Source: Azophilus sp965214305
Lineage (GTDB): Bacteria; Pseudomonadota; Gammaproteobacteria; Pseudomonadales; Azotimanducaceae
Assembly: GCA_965214305.1 (NCBI GenBank)
Contig: OZ243949.1
Span: 1,798,001-1,862,000 of the forward strand
Length of the DNA stretch: 64,000 nucleotides
Direction: 5' to 3'
The position numbers and the translations under genes are program-made. This document shows, piece by piece, positions 49,978-58,875 of the stretch; positions within the stretch are counted from its first letter, which is position 1; each line of letters starts with the position of its first letter. The notes under the pieces are model-generated. The model worked only from the letters and a program-made list of their open reading frames with translations, did not search any database and was not told the origin of the DNA.

Positions 49978-51053
49978 TTGAGCTAAACGTTGCCCTCGGC
50001 GAGCGCGGCTACCCCATCTTGATTGGTGCGGGCCTGCTGGGCCAGTCGGGCATACTGGCCCCCTACCTCCGGGGCGGCCAAGTCATGGTGGTTACCAACA
50101 ACAGCGTCGCGCCCTTGTATTTGGCTGCCTTGCGCACCGCGCTTGGCGAGCGTTCCGTGGACGTATTCGAACTGGAGGATGGCGAACGCTTCAAGACACT
50201 CGACAGCTATGCACGCATTATCAATGCGTTGCTGAAACATCGCCACAGCCGTTCGACAACCTTGGTGGCCTTGGGCGGCGGCGTTGTCGGCGACATCGCC
50301 GGGTTCGTCGCCGCCACCTATCAACGCGGGGTTGCCTGTATTCAGGTGCCGACCACCTTGCTCGCCCAAGTCGATTCCTCCGTGGGCGGCAAAACCGCCG
50401 TCAACCATCCGCTCGGCAAGAATATGATCGGTGCTTTCCACCAGCCCCGCTGTGTGCTGGCCGACACCAATACCCTCAAGACCCTGGCGGAGCGGGAATA
50501 CCGCGCCGGATTGGCGGAGGTGCTCAAATACGGGGTTATTTGGGATGCGGCCTTTTTTGACTGGCTAACGGCCAATGCAGCCGCCCTGATGAATCGGAAT
50601 GCGGCGACCTTGGCCGAAGCGGTTCGCGTTTCCTGCGCCATCAAGGCGGAGGTTGTGGCGCGCGATGAGCGGGAGAGCGGCCTGCGTGCGCTACTGAATT
50701 TCGGGCATACCTTCGGCCATGCTATCGAGACGCTCACCGGCTACGACCAGTTGCTGCACGGCGAAGCGGTGGCGATCGGCATGGTGTTGGCGGCGGATTG
50801 TTCGGTGCGCCACCAACAGCTCGACGCAAGCGAGGCATCGCGAATCATCGCGTTGGTTAATGCCCTGGGGTTGCCGGGGGAGATGCCCGCGGGTCTCAGC
50901 GCGGCGGCCATGCTCGACGCCATGGCGGTGGACAAGAAGGTTGTTGATGGTCGGCCGCGCCTCGTGCTCGCCCGCCGCATTGGCGAGGCTTTCATTCAAG
51001 AGCAGGTTGACCGCAGCGCCCTGCTTGAGACGCTATCAAAATACTGCCGTTAG
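49974..51053 (+). CDS. aroB: 3-dehydroquinate synthase
   Basis: 359 residues, GTG start overlapping aroK. NAD site GGGVVGDIAGFVAATYQRGV, QVPTTLLAQVDSSVGGKTAV with the active-site Lys, and the metal ligands in HTFGHAIE and LLHGEAVAIGM are intact. It makes 3-dehydroquinate from DAHP, the second step of the shikimate pathway. Gap 51054-51251 shows nothing I recognise. Confidence 0.96.
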   Translation: MIELNVALGERGYPILIGAGLLGQSGILAPYLRGGQVMVVTNNSVAPLYLAALRTALGERSVDVFELEDGERFKTLDSYARIINALLKHRHSRSTTLVALGGGVVGDIAGFVAATYQRGVACIQVPTTLLAQVDSSVGGKTAVNHPLGKNMIGAFHQPRCVLADTNTLKTLAEREYRAGLAEVLKYGVIWDAAFFDWLTANAAALMNRNAATLAEAVRVSCAIKAEVVARDERESGLRALLNFGHTFGHAIETLTGYDQLLHGEAVAIGMVLAADCSVRHQQLDASEASRIIALVNALGLPGEMPAGLSAAAMLDAMAVDKKVVDGRPRLVLARRIGEAFIQEQVDRSALLETLSKYCR

Positions 51054-51251
51054 CTGCGGGAAGCCCCCAAGCCGAAGGGGCGGCCTCGAACGAAAGTCGG
51101 CTCGGCGATGGCGCGCGCTTGCGGCAACTCAGCCCAGCCAGCCAAAATGAGAACGGTCGGCAGCTGCCGCCGCACATCCCACCAGCCCGGCCTCTGCGCT
51201 ATAGTTCCTCCCCGAGGCCGTTCAGCACCATCCTAACCAAAGGTAGCCACC

Positions 51252-51590
51252 ATGTCCGTAACCCTCGACAAACTGGTCACCACCCATGCCGTGCCAGGCC
51301 GCGAGACCCGCGAAGCCTTAGGGATCGTCAGCGCCGAGTGCGTGCTCGGCATCAATGTCTTCCGCGACATCCTCGGCGGCCTGCGCGACCTGATCGGCGG
51401 CCGCAGCGGCACCCACCAGAAGGCGCTGCGCGAGGCCCGTGAAACCTGCCTCAATGAACTGGCCGACCAAGCATCGGCCTTGGGCGCCGAAGCGGTGGTC
51501 GGCATCGACCTCGACTACAGCGAGATCAGCGGCGGCGGCAAGGGCATGGTGCTGCTGGTCGCCACCGGCACCGCCGTGCGGCTCAAGTAG
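51252..51590 (+). CDS. YbjQ family (UPF0145) protein
   Basis: 112 residues, ATG with AAAGGTAG upstream. The YbjQ pattern is clear: early VSAECVLGINVFRDILGGLR, GGRSGTHQKALREARE, and the end ALGAEAVVGIDLDYSEI. These small pentameric proteins are of unknown role, sometimes called heavy-metal-binding. It is the last core-type gene before the defence island. Gap 51591-51833 shows nothing recognisable. Confidence 0.9.
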   Translation: MSVTLDKLVTTHAVPGRETREALGIVSAECVLGINVFRDILGGLRDLIGGRSGTHQKALREARETCLNELADQASALGAEAVVGIDLDYSEISGGGKGMVLLVATGTAVRLK

Positions 51591-51833
51591 CCGCGAACGA
51601 ACGCGGTCACGCAATGCCGCATGGCAACTGACGTGAACCGGACCCAAGTCACCCAAGGCGCAACGCACAAGCGCGAGTAGCTCATTTTTCGCGAAAGCCG
51701 GGCTGAAAGTTGCTCAGGCGCCTCTCGGTCACTATGATTCGAGGCCCGAGCGGGCCGCGAAAGACGCCGCCGGGCGAAGCCGCGAGCGCTTTTCCGGCGC
51801 GGCTCAAGCGGAACCATCAGGAGTCAGGAAGTC

Positions 51834-52877
51834 ATGCGGCGGGGCGACGGGATCAATATCCGGGCCGTGGATCTCTTCTGCGGCATCGGCGGCTTGACGC
51901 ACGGCCTCCGGCTGGCCGGAATTGATGTCAAGGCCGGATTTGACAACGACCCATCTTGCCGCTACGCCTACGAAGCCAACAATCCGGGGGCGGCGTTCAT
52001 GCAAGCCGATGCCCGCACCCTGAGTTTCTCCGACTTCAAATCGCACTATCGGGACGCCGACCTAATGGCTTTGGTGGGGTGCGCCCCCTGTCAACCGTTC
52101 TCGGCGCACACTAGGCGCCAGCGAAGCCCCGATGTGGATGACTGTTCACTGATCGGCGAATTCGCCCGCCTGATCGCCGAGGGGTTGCCAGACCTCGTTT
52201 CCATGGAGAATGTGCCCGGCCTCGCCAAACACGAAGCCTTCGGCGCACTTTGCAGCCAGTTGACCGAGCTGGGCTACGCACATGAATTCGGCGTTCTGTC
52301 GTGCGCTGACTACGGGGTGCCCCAAAATCGGAAGCGATTGGTGTTGGTCGCGTCACGCCTCGGCGAAATATCGCTGCCATCGCCCTCTCTAGGCAAGAAC
52401 AGGAAAACGGTCCACGACTTCCTGAACGGCCTGCCGCCCATTGGCGATGGCGGCGTGTGCCCCACCGACCCCGCCCATGCCTGCATGCCGCTGTCGGAAA
52501 CCAATCGGTCCCGAATCCGCCAGTCCAAGCCCGGCGGCTCATGGCGCGACTGGGAGCCGCACTTGGTGAGCAAATGCCACAAGAAGTCCTACTATCCAGC
52601 CCCCTACGGTCGCATGCGGTGGCATGCGCCGGCACCGACCATCACCACGCAATTCTGCTACTACAGCACGGGCCGATTCGGGCACCCAACCCAGCACCGC
52701 GCCATTTCGGTTCGGGAAGGCGCCCTCCTGCAGACCTTTCCTTGCGACTATGCACTGGTCGAGTCGTCCGACAACCCGCCGCCCATCCACAAGCTGGCTC
52801 GGCAAATCGGCAACGCGGTGCCGGTGAGTCTGGCACAGGCGATCGGCAAATCCCTGATGGAAGCCGCCCATGAGTGA
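51834..52877 (+). CDS. DNA (cytosine-5-)-methyltransferase
   Basis: 347 residues, ATG with CAGGAAG upstream. C5 motifs in order: I VDLFCGIGGLTHGLRLAG, IV GCAPCQPFS, VI MENVPGL, VIII QNRKRLVL, then a target-recognition region, and X RQIGNAVPVSLAQAIG. It overlaps the next gene by 8 bases, so methyltransferase and GHKL ATPase are co-translated. This pairing is known from restriction systems with MutL/MORC-like ATPases. Confidence 0.95.
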   Translation: MRRGDGINIRAVDLFCGIGGLTHGLRLAGIDVKAGFDNDPSCRYAYEANNPGAAFMQADARTLSFSDFKSHYRDADLMALVGCAPCQPFSAHTRRQRSPDVDDCSLIGEFARLIAEGLPDLVSMENVPGLAKHEAFGALCSQLTELGYAHEFGVLSCADYGVPQNRKRLVLVASRLGEISLPSPSLGKNRKTVHDFLNGLPPIGDGGVCPTDPAHACMPLSETNRSRIRQSKPGGSWRDWEPHLVSKCHKKSYYPAPYGRMRWHAPAPTITTQFCYYSTGRFGHPTQHRAISVREGALLQTFPCDYALVESSDNPPPIHKLARQIGNAVPVSLAQAIGKSLMEAAHE

Positions 52878-54702
52878 CGACAAATACTTGATGACCATCA
52901 GCCTCAACGTGCTGAACCATCTGGGCCTGAATCTGTACAGCAACACGCCAGCGGTGGTTGCTGAAGTTATCGCCAACGCTTGGGACGCCGATGCCACCGA
53001 GATAGAGGTGGACTTCGACCTCGACCAGAAGACCATCACGGTCACCGATAATGGTTGCGGTATGAATCTGGCAGCGGTCAACAGTCGGTACTTGCACGTC
53101 GGCTACCAAAAGCGAAAAGGCAAAAGCGCAGAAACACTGACGCCCAAAGGAAGAAAACCGATGGGGCGCAAGGGAATCGGCAAGCTTTCCCTGTTCTCGA
53201 TTGCCAATAAGATCTATGTCCACACGAAATCAGAAGAGGCTGCCGCTGAGTCATTTCTCATGGACGCGAAGAAAATTCGCCAAGCCATCGAGGGTGAAGA
53301 CCCGTCCGAACCCAAACAGTACCGTCCCCAAGTCATCAATCCCAAAGGGGAGATCAGTACTCATGGCACAAAAATAGTGATCACCGATCTGAAGAAGTTC
53401 GGCCTCACCAAAGCATCCATAACCGGCTTAAGAAAGCGCACCGCTCGGCGCTTCAGCATTTTGGATGACGTGGAGATTCGCGTGAACGGAGAGCGAGTTA
53501 CTTTTTCGGATCGCGACTACTTCCATAAAGCCCGATTTCTGTATCAGTACGGAGATGACTACGCACGTCTTTGCAAAAACCTTGATCGCGATGCGGATAC
53601 TGGCGAGCATCTTTGCTTCGATAGAGGCCATCGCTTCGACCAAAGCGGCTCAGCCAACGAATTAGGTCACTATGAGGTTAAGGGCTGGATCGCAATTGCC
53701 CGGCGCTCCAACGACTTGGACGACAGTTCTCAGGAAGACAACCTCAACAAAATCACCATTGTCGTTCGTGGCAAGGTCGCCCAAGAGGATATCCTGCAAG
53801 AGTTTAGGCTCGGCGGAATGATCACTAAGTATATCTTTGGCGAAATTCATGCGGATTTTCTGGACGACGACGCCGAGGACGACATAGCAACCTCAAGTCG
53901 CCAGAGCATCTCTGTGGACGATGTGCGCTACAAGGCATTGAAGTCATTCGTCGGAGCGGAATTAAAGCACGTTTGGAACGAAACGAATCGCCTCAAGGAA
54001 AGACAAGGGCTCACATCAGCTTTGGAATCGAATCCGTATCTCAAGGAGTGGTATGAGGCCCTCAAGCCCCGACCCTTGCAGAGGTTTGCAGCCAAAATAT
54101 TTGGCGATATCGATAAAGCTGGCATTGACGAGGCCCGGAAACAGGATTTCTACGCCAACGGGGTTCTGGCGTTCAAGGCGATGGAAACCAGGAACGCCTT
54201 TGAGCTTCTTGAAAACGTTGACGAGTCAAATCTGGACCTGTTCCTCGAATACCTGAACGATATCGATGCCATCGAAGCAGCCCACTATCGAGAAATCATT
54301 CGGGAACGGCTACAAGTCGTGGAGCGACTGCAAAGTCAGGTCAGAGACGACGTCAAGGAACGCGTCATCGAAGAATATGTCTTCAAGCACTTGTGGCTTC
54401 TCGACCCCGCTTGGGAGCGCGCCACCCGATACGAGGAAATGGAAAAGCGGCTACAGCAAGCGATCAATGGGAAGAGCAGAACGCTCAGGGCGGATATCAG
54501 CTACCAAAGAGTTTCGGCAGCCTCCTCCGAGGGCGCACCGTCGAGAGCGAGCGCGTCGAATACAAGGCCGGGTGGAATCCGGAGAGCGTCCTGCGCGCGC
54601 TCTGCGCCTTCGCCAACGACTTCCACAACCTCGGCGGCGGCTACGTGGTGCTGGGGGTGGAGGAACGGGATGGCCGGCCCGTCCTGCCGCCCAAGGGCCT
54701 GA
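52870..54702 (+). CDS. GHKL (MORC/Hsp90-like) ATPase, C-terminus replaced at a junction
   Basis: 610 residues as read. ATP-binding motifs: VVAEVIANAWDADATEIEVD, DNGCGMN and GRKGIGKLSLFSIA. The family likeness runs to about residue 545 (KHLWLLDPAWERATRYEEME, LRADISYQ). In related proteins this point is followed by a nuclease-like domain with a Lys-containing strand (IELKRP type). Here, from about 54500, the frame runs through the start of the next gene and encodes a Ser/Ala/Arg-rich tail without likeness. So the ATPase core is kept but the C-terminal domain was probably deleted. Confidence 0.85.
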   Translation: MSDDKYLMTISLNVLNHLGLNLYSNTPAVVAEVIANAWDADATEIEVDFDLDQKTITVTDNGCGMNLAAVNSRYLHVGYQKRKGKSAETLTPKGRKPMGRKGIGKLSLFSIANKIYVHTKSEEAAAESFLMDAKKIRQAIEGEDPSEPKQYRPQVINPKGEISTHGTKIVITDLKKFGLTKASITGLRKRTARRFSILDDVEIRVNGERVTFSDRDYFHKARFLYQYGDDYARLCKNLDRDADTGEHLCFDRGHRFDQSGSANELGHYEVKGWIAIARRSNDLDDSSQEDNLNKITIVVRGKVAQEDILQEFRLGGMITKYIFGEIHADFLDDDAEDDIATSSRQSISVDDVRYKALKSFVGAELKHVWNETNRLKERQGLTSALESNPYLKEWYEALKPRPLQRFAAKIFGDIDKAGIDEARKQDFYANGVLAFKAMETRNAFELLENVDESNLDLFLEYLNDIDAIEAAHYREIIRERLQVVERLQSQVRDDVKERVIEEYVFKHLWLLDPAWERATRYEEMEKRLQQAINGKSRTLRADISYQRVSAASSEGAPSRASASNTRPGGIRRASCARSAPSPTTSTTSAAATWCWGWRNGMAGPSCRPRA

Positions 54703-56180
54703 ACCCGGAACAGATCGATGCCATGCAGAAGGAGTTGCTGAACCTGGGCAACTCGGCAATCCGGCCCGCATACCACCCGCTGGCGTCGGTGCAGGAGGTG
54801 GAGGGCAAGACGATGCTTGTGCTCTACGCGCCCGGCGGCGAGACCCGGCCGTATCGAGCCAGGGTCAGCCTTTCGTCGCGCAGCAGTGAGTGGGCCCACT
54901 ACATCCGCAAGCACAGCAGCACAGTGCGGGCGCGAGGCGAGGACGAGCGGGAGTTGCTGGGGTTGGCGGCGACGGTGCCGTTCGATGATCGATACCGCCA
55001 AACCGCCGCCCTGAATGACCTCTCGTTCCAGCTCATCCGGGAGTATCTCCAAGACGTGGGAAGCGACCTCCTCGATGAGATGCCCGGGCTGTCCATGGAA
55101 GCGTTGGGACGGCGCATGAACATCGTTGGAGGCCCCTCCGAGACCGTGTTTCCCAAGAACGTTGGCCTTCTGTTTTTCAACGACCGCCCGCAGGAGTTCT
55201 TTCCAGCGACGCAGATCGATGTGGTCTGGTTCCCGGACGGTCCGGGCGGCGACCGGTTCGAGGAAAACGAGTTTCGTGGGCCGCTGGCTGCAATACTGCG
55301 CGATTCAGTGACCTACATTGAGCGCAACTTCCTAAAGGAAGCGGTCGTCAAGCATCCCGACCGGCCCGAAGCCGAACGGTTCTGGAATTTCCCGGTGGCG
55401 GCGATCGAGGAGGCGCTGGGCAATGCCATCTACCACCGCTCCTACGAGGTGCGTGAACCGGTGGAGGTGAGAATCACCCCGGAAGAACTGGTGGTGTTGA
55501 GCTTCCCGGGCGCGGACCGCTCCATCCAAATGGCCGATTTGCAGCAAGGCAGAGCGATAAGCCGCCGCTACCGCAACCGGCGGATCGGCGAGTTCCTCAA
55601 GGAACTGGACTTGGCGGAAGGCCGCTCGACCGGGGTGCCGAAGATTCTGCGGGCAATGCGCAACAACGGCTCGCCATCTCCGATTTTCGAGACTGATGAT
55701 GATCGCACTTGGTTTCTGACCCGGCTGCCCGTGCATGCGGGGTTTTCAGGAACGGAAGGGCACGTTGGGGAACGTGATTCCGGACAAGACATCTCATTGA
55801 AAATCGAGCAGGAAGCATCATCCGCCGACCAAGTTACCCACCAAGTCACCGACCAAGATAACCGATTGGAAAAAAAAGATAATTCTGCCAATACCCCCCG
55901 AGTCACCCCCCAAGTCACCCCCCAAGTCACCCCCCAAGTCACCGAGCGTCTCGGGTACTTGGTCAGCAGGCTTGACGGCGAAATGAGCCGCACCGACTTG
56001 CAGACCGCCCTGAAGCTGGCCGATCGGCGGAACTTCCGCAGCGGCTACCTCAATCCCGCCCTGGAAGCCGGGCTCATTGAAATGACCTTGCCGGACAAGC
56101 CCAACAGCAGCAAACAGCGCTACCGCCGCACGCCAGCGGGCGAAGCCTTGGCTCGACGGTTCAGGGACTCACGGAAATGA
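54393..56180 (+). CDS. AlbA_2/Schlafen-like ATP-binding protein
   Basis: 595 residues if started at GTG 54393; likeness begins only at LPKSFGSLLRGRTVESERVE (about 54510), and the codons before it are the end of the ATPase gene in another frame, so the original start codon seems lost. Features: EYKAGWN and NLGGGYVVLGVEE of the AlbA_2 domain, a later PVAAIEEALGNAIYHRSYEV of an HATPase-like region, a run of QVT repeats (PQVTPQVTPQVT, about residue 505), and a C-terminal winged helix. Such genes commonly sit beside hsdM in type I systems. The stop overlaps hsdM. Confidence 0.75.
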   Translation: MASRPRLGARHPIRGNGKAATASDQWEEQNAQGGYQLPKSFGSLLRGRTVESERVEYKAGWNPESVLRALCAFANDFHNLGGGYVVLGVEERDGRPVLPPKGLNPEQIDAMQKELLNLGNSAIRPAYHPLASVQEVEGKTMLVLYAPGGETRPYRARVSLSSRSSEWAHYIRKHSSTVRARGEDERELLGLAATVPFDDRYRQTAALNDLSFQLIREYLQDVGSDLLDEMPGLSMEALGRRMNIVGGPSETVFPKNVGLLFFNDRPQEFFPATQIDVVWFPDGPGGDRFEENEFRGPLAAILRDSVTYIERNFLKEAVVKHPDRPEAERFWNFPVAAIEEALGNAIYHRSYEVREPVEVRITPEELVVLSFPGADRSIQMADLQQGRAISRRYRNRRIGEFLKELDLAEGRSTGVPKILRAMRNNGSPSPIFETDDDRTWFLTRLPVHAGFSGTEGHVGERDSGQDISLKIEQEASSADQVTHQVTDQDNRLEKKDNSANTPRVTPQVTPQVTPQVTERLGYLVSRLDGEMSRTDLQTALKLADRRNFRSGYLNPALEAGLIEMTLPDKPNSSKQRYRRTPAGEALARRFRDSRK

Positions 56181-57658
56181 CCGCCGCTTCAATCGTCTCC
56201 AAAGTCTGGAGCTTCTGCACCACGCTGCGCGACGACGGCGTGGGCTACGGCGACTACCTTGAGCAGCTCACCTACCTGATCTTCCTGAAGATGGCGGACG
56301 AGTACGCCAAGCCGCCCTACAGCCGGGATGTCGGCATCCCCGAAGGCAACGACTGGAACAGCCTGACCATCCGCAAGGGCGCGGAGCTTGAGGCGCACTA
56401 CGTCGCCCTGCTCCGCCGCCTCGGCCAGCGCCAAGGCATGCTCGGCCAGATTTTCGCCAAGGCGCAGAACAAGATCACCGATCCGGCCAAGCTCTTCCGG
56501 CTGATCAACATGGTGGACAGCGAGGAGTGGGTGATGCTCGGCGCCGACGTGAAGGGCGACATCTACGAGGGGCTTTTGGAGCGCAACGCCGAGGACACCA
56601 AATCCGGCGCGGGACAGTACTTCACGCCCCGCGCGCTGATCCGCGCCATGGTGGCCTGCGTGCGTCCCGAACCCGGCAGGACGATTGCGGACCCCGCCTG
56701 CGGCACCGGCGGCTTCTTCCTCGCCGCGCACGAATTCCTGGCCGATCCAAGCCATTGGCCGCTCGACAGGGACCAGAAGGCGTTCCTGAAGCACCGAACC
56801 TTCCACGGCAACGAAATCGTCGCCGCCACCCGCCGCCTGTGCCTGATGAACCTGCTGCTGCACGGCATCGGCGAAATGACCGGGGAGACGGCCATCTCGC
56901 CCGCCGATGCGCTGATCTCGCCGCCGTCGGAAACCTTCGATTACGTCCTGGCCAATCCGCCCTTCGGCAAGAAGAGCGCCATGAGCTTCACCAACGCCGA
57001 CGGCGAGCAGGAAACCGACGACCTCACCTACAACCGGCAGGACTTCTGGGCGACGACGTCAAACAAGCAGCTCAACTTCGTCCAGCACATCCGAACGATG
57101 CTGAAGACCATCGGGCGGGCAGCAGTGGTGGTCCCGGACAACGTGCTGTTCGAGGGCGGCGCCGGCGAGACCATCCGCCGCAAGCTGCTCCAGACCACCG
57201 ACCTGCACACCATCCTGCGCCTGCCCACCGGCATCTTCTACGCCCAGGGCGTCAAGGCCAACGTCATCTTCCTCGACAACCGACCCGCCAGCCCCGACCC
57301 GCAGACGGCCAAGGTTTGGTATTAAGACTACCGCACCAATATCCACCACACCCTCAAGCAGAAGCCGCTGACCTACGCCCACCTTGAGGACTTCGTGGCG
57401 CGCTACAAGCCGGAGAACCGCCACACCCGCGAGCCGACCTGGAGCGAGGACGCCCCGGACGGGCGATGGCGCGCCTACTCCCGCGAAGAGCTGACGCAGC
57501 GCGACAAGGCGAGCCTTGACGTGTTTTGGCTGAAGGATGCGTCTATGGCCGATCTGGAGAACCTGCCCGAGCCGGAAGTGCTGGCGGGCGAGATCGTGGA
57601 GAACTTGAAGGCGGCTTTGGCTAGGTTTGAGGGTGTTGTTGAGCGTCAGCGGCAGTGA
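56177..57658 (+). pseudogene. hsdM: Type I restriction-modification methyltransferase HsdM, nonsense-interrupted
   Basis: The frame is one 493-codon gene broken only by TAA at 57323-57325. Before it: AGQYFTPRALIRAMVACVRP, AdoMet motif I ADPACGTGGFFLAA and the catalytic ANPPFGKKS. The text continues after the TAA with DYRTNIHHTLKQKPLTYAHL; relatives have YYDYRTN or FYDLRTN there, so a Tyr/Phe codon became TAA. The truncated 382-residue product keeps both catalytic motifs. No hsdS or hsdR is in the window, so the system is not functional as restriction. Gap 57659-57843 is empty to my reading. Confidence 0.85.
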
Positions 57659-57843
57659 TCCACGTCCTGAGTGTTCACCGCGTCAGCCCCCTCATTTTGG
57701 AGTGAACTGGTCAAGCGCACAGACGTCGCACACAGGGAGTGCGTCTACGCATAGCGCCGACCACGTTACAAGCCTGACGCGCACCTACCCTACAACCGTA
57801 TTGCCCCAACTCCTCAACTCTCGGACATGGTAGCGAATATGTC

Positions 57844-58875
57844 TCACATCATCGCCCCGTCGTCAATGGCGGGTTGTCCTTGGCGTGCATAGAAGGCCGA
57901 AAATCGAGAGACGATGTCCTTGACAAAACTCGGGGCGATGCGAGCCTTTAGACACTTGTATTTCTTATTGCATTCGTCAAATGGAATGGTCTCGAGATGC
58001 CGGAAGTCCAAGAAGCCACCAGCCAACGAACCTGTATTCGGCATCCAATGGTAATAGTTCGTGTGGTTGTTATGTCGCAGGCGTTTCCGCTGTTCCTTCT
58101 TAGCCCCCAAAATCTCATACAGATCCGATTCCGGCACGACGGTCGCTAGCACCATCGAATCTGCCTTCCGTTCCCCATTACTGCGAATCACGAGGTCGCA
58201 GGCGGGCGTCATCACTACGCGGAAAGTGTCGTCGTCCTTATGCTGGAGCAGACTCCCCGTTGTGAAGGACGCTTCCAGCGGCGGGTCCAGATAGAATTCC
58301 TCGGGGTAGGCGGGCGTTTCGTCCCCTTCCAAGTCCGCCATGAGGTGGCCAAGCGCGTACCGGAGCAGCGCCTTCTCTGTTCTCTCTGGATCCTCGTTTC
58401 CGTACTGGATCCACACGTTGATCATGGGTACCAAATTGTTGAGGAATACGCCGTTGAGACGTTCCTCTAGCAGGCCCTGACCACCCATGATCTTGGTCAA
58501 CCCAACCTGGTGAATCATCCAAAGCCGGTCAAGTACGTCGGAGAATCCGTCCTGCCCTTTCGTATACACTCCAACCACGGGTGGATCTTCGTCGGCGTCT
58601 CCTGGGGTGCCAGTCAAGATGGCAACGGGCACACGGAAGTGCGCTTTCAATTCTTCGATAACCTCGCTACCGTCTGTAGTGTCTTTTCCCAAGTTCAAAT
58701 CCACCACAGCGGCATCTACGATTCCATCAAGGCTTCGCTTTGCTCCGTCAATGGTCTTCTCGACCCGCATTTCTATCGGCCTGCCGTGTTCTTTCGCGTA
58801 GGCTTCAACGACATCGCTGTAGTCTTGAATCTGGGCATCCTCGTCATCCACAAGAAGCAAATGCAAGGTGGTCAC
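57844..58875 (-). CDS. Receiver-domain protein with unknown C-terminal domain
   Basis: 343 residues. Residues 1-125 are a response-regulator receiver: acidic pair in LLVDDEDAQ, phospho-acceptor Asp in AAVVDLNLGKD (about 59), and the Lys in VYTKGQDG. The C-terminal ~215 residues contain VVMTPACDLVIRSNGERKAD and HNNHTNYYHWMPNTGSLAGG; I do not recognise the fold and see no HTH. ATG overlaps the kinase stop by 4 bases. It is probably the output of the kinase upstream; the C-terminal domain may be the effector. Confidence 0.85.
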   Translation of the reverse strand: MTTLHLLLVDDEDAQIQDYSDVVEAYAKEHGRPIEMRVEKTIDGAKRSLDGIVDAAVVDLNLGKDTTDGSEVIEELKAHFRVPVAILTGTPGDADEDPPVVGVYTKGQDGFSDVLDRLWMIHQVGLTKIMGGQGLLEERLNGVFLNNLVPMINVWIQYGNEDPERTEKALLRYALGHLMADLEGDETPAYPEEFYLDPPLEASFTTGSLLQHKDDDTFRVVMTPACDLVIRSNGERKADSMVLATVVPESDLYEILGAKKEQRKRLRHNNHTNYYHWMPNTGSLAGGFLDFRHLETIPFDECNKKYKCLKARIAPSFVKDIVSRFSAFYARQGQPAIDDGAMM

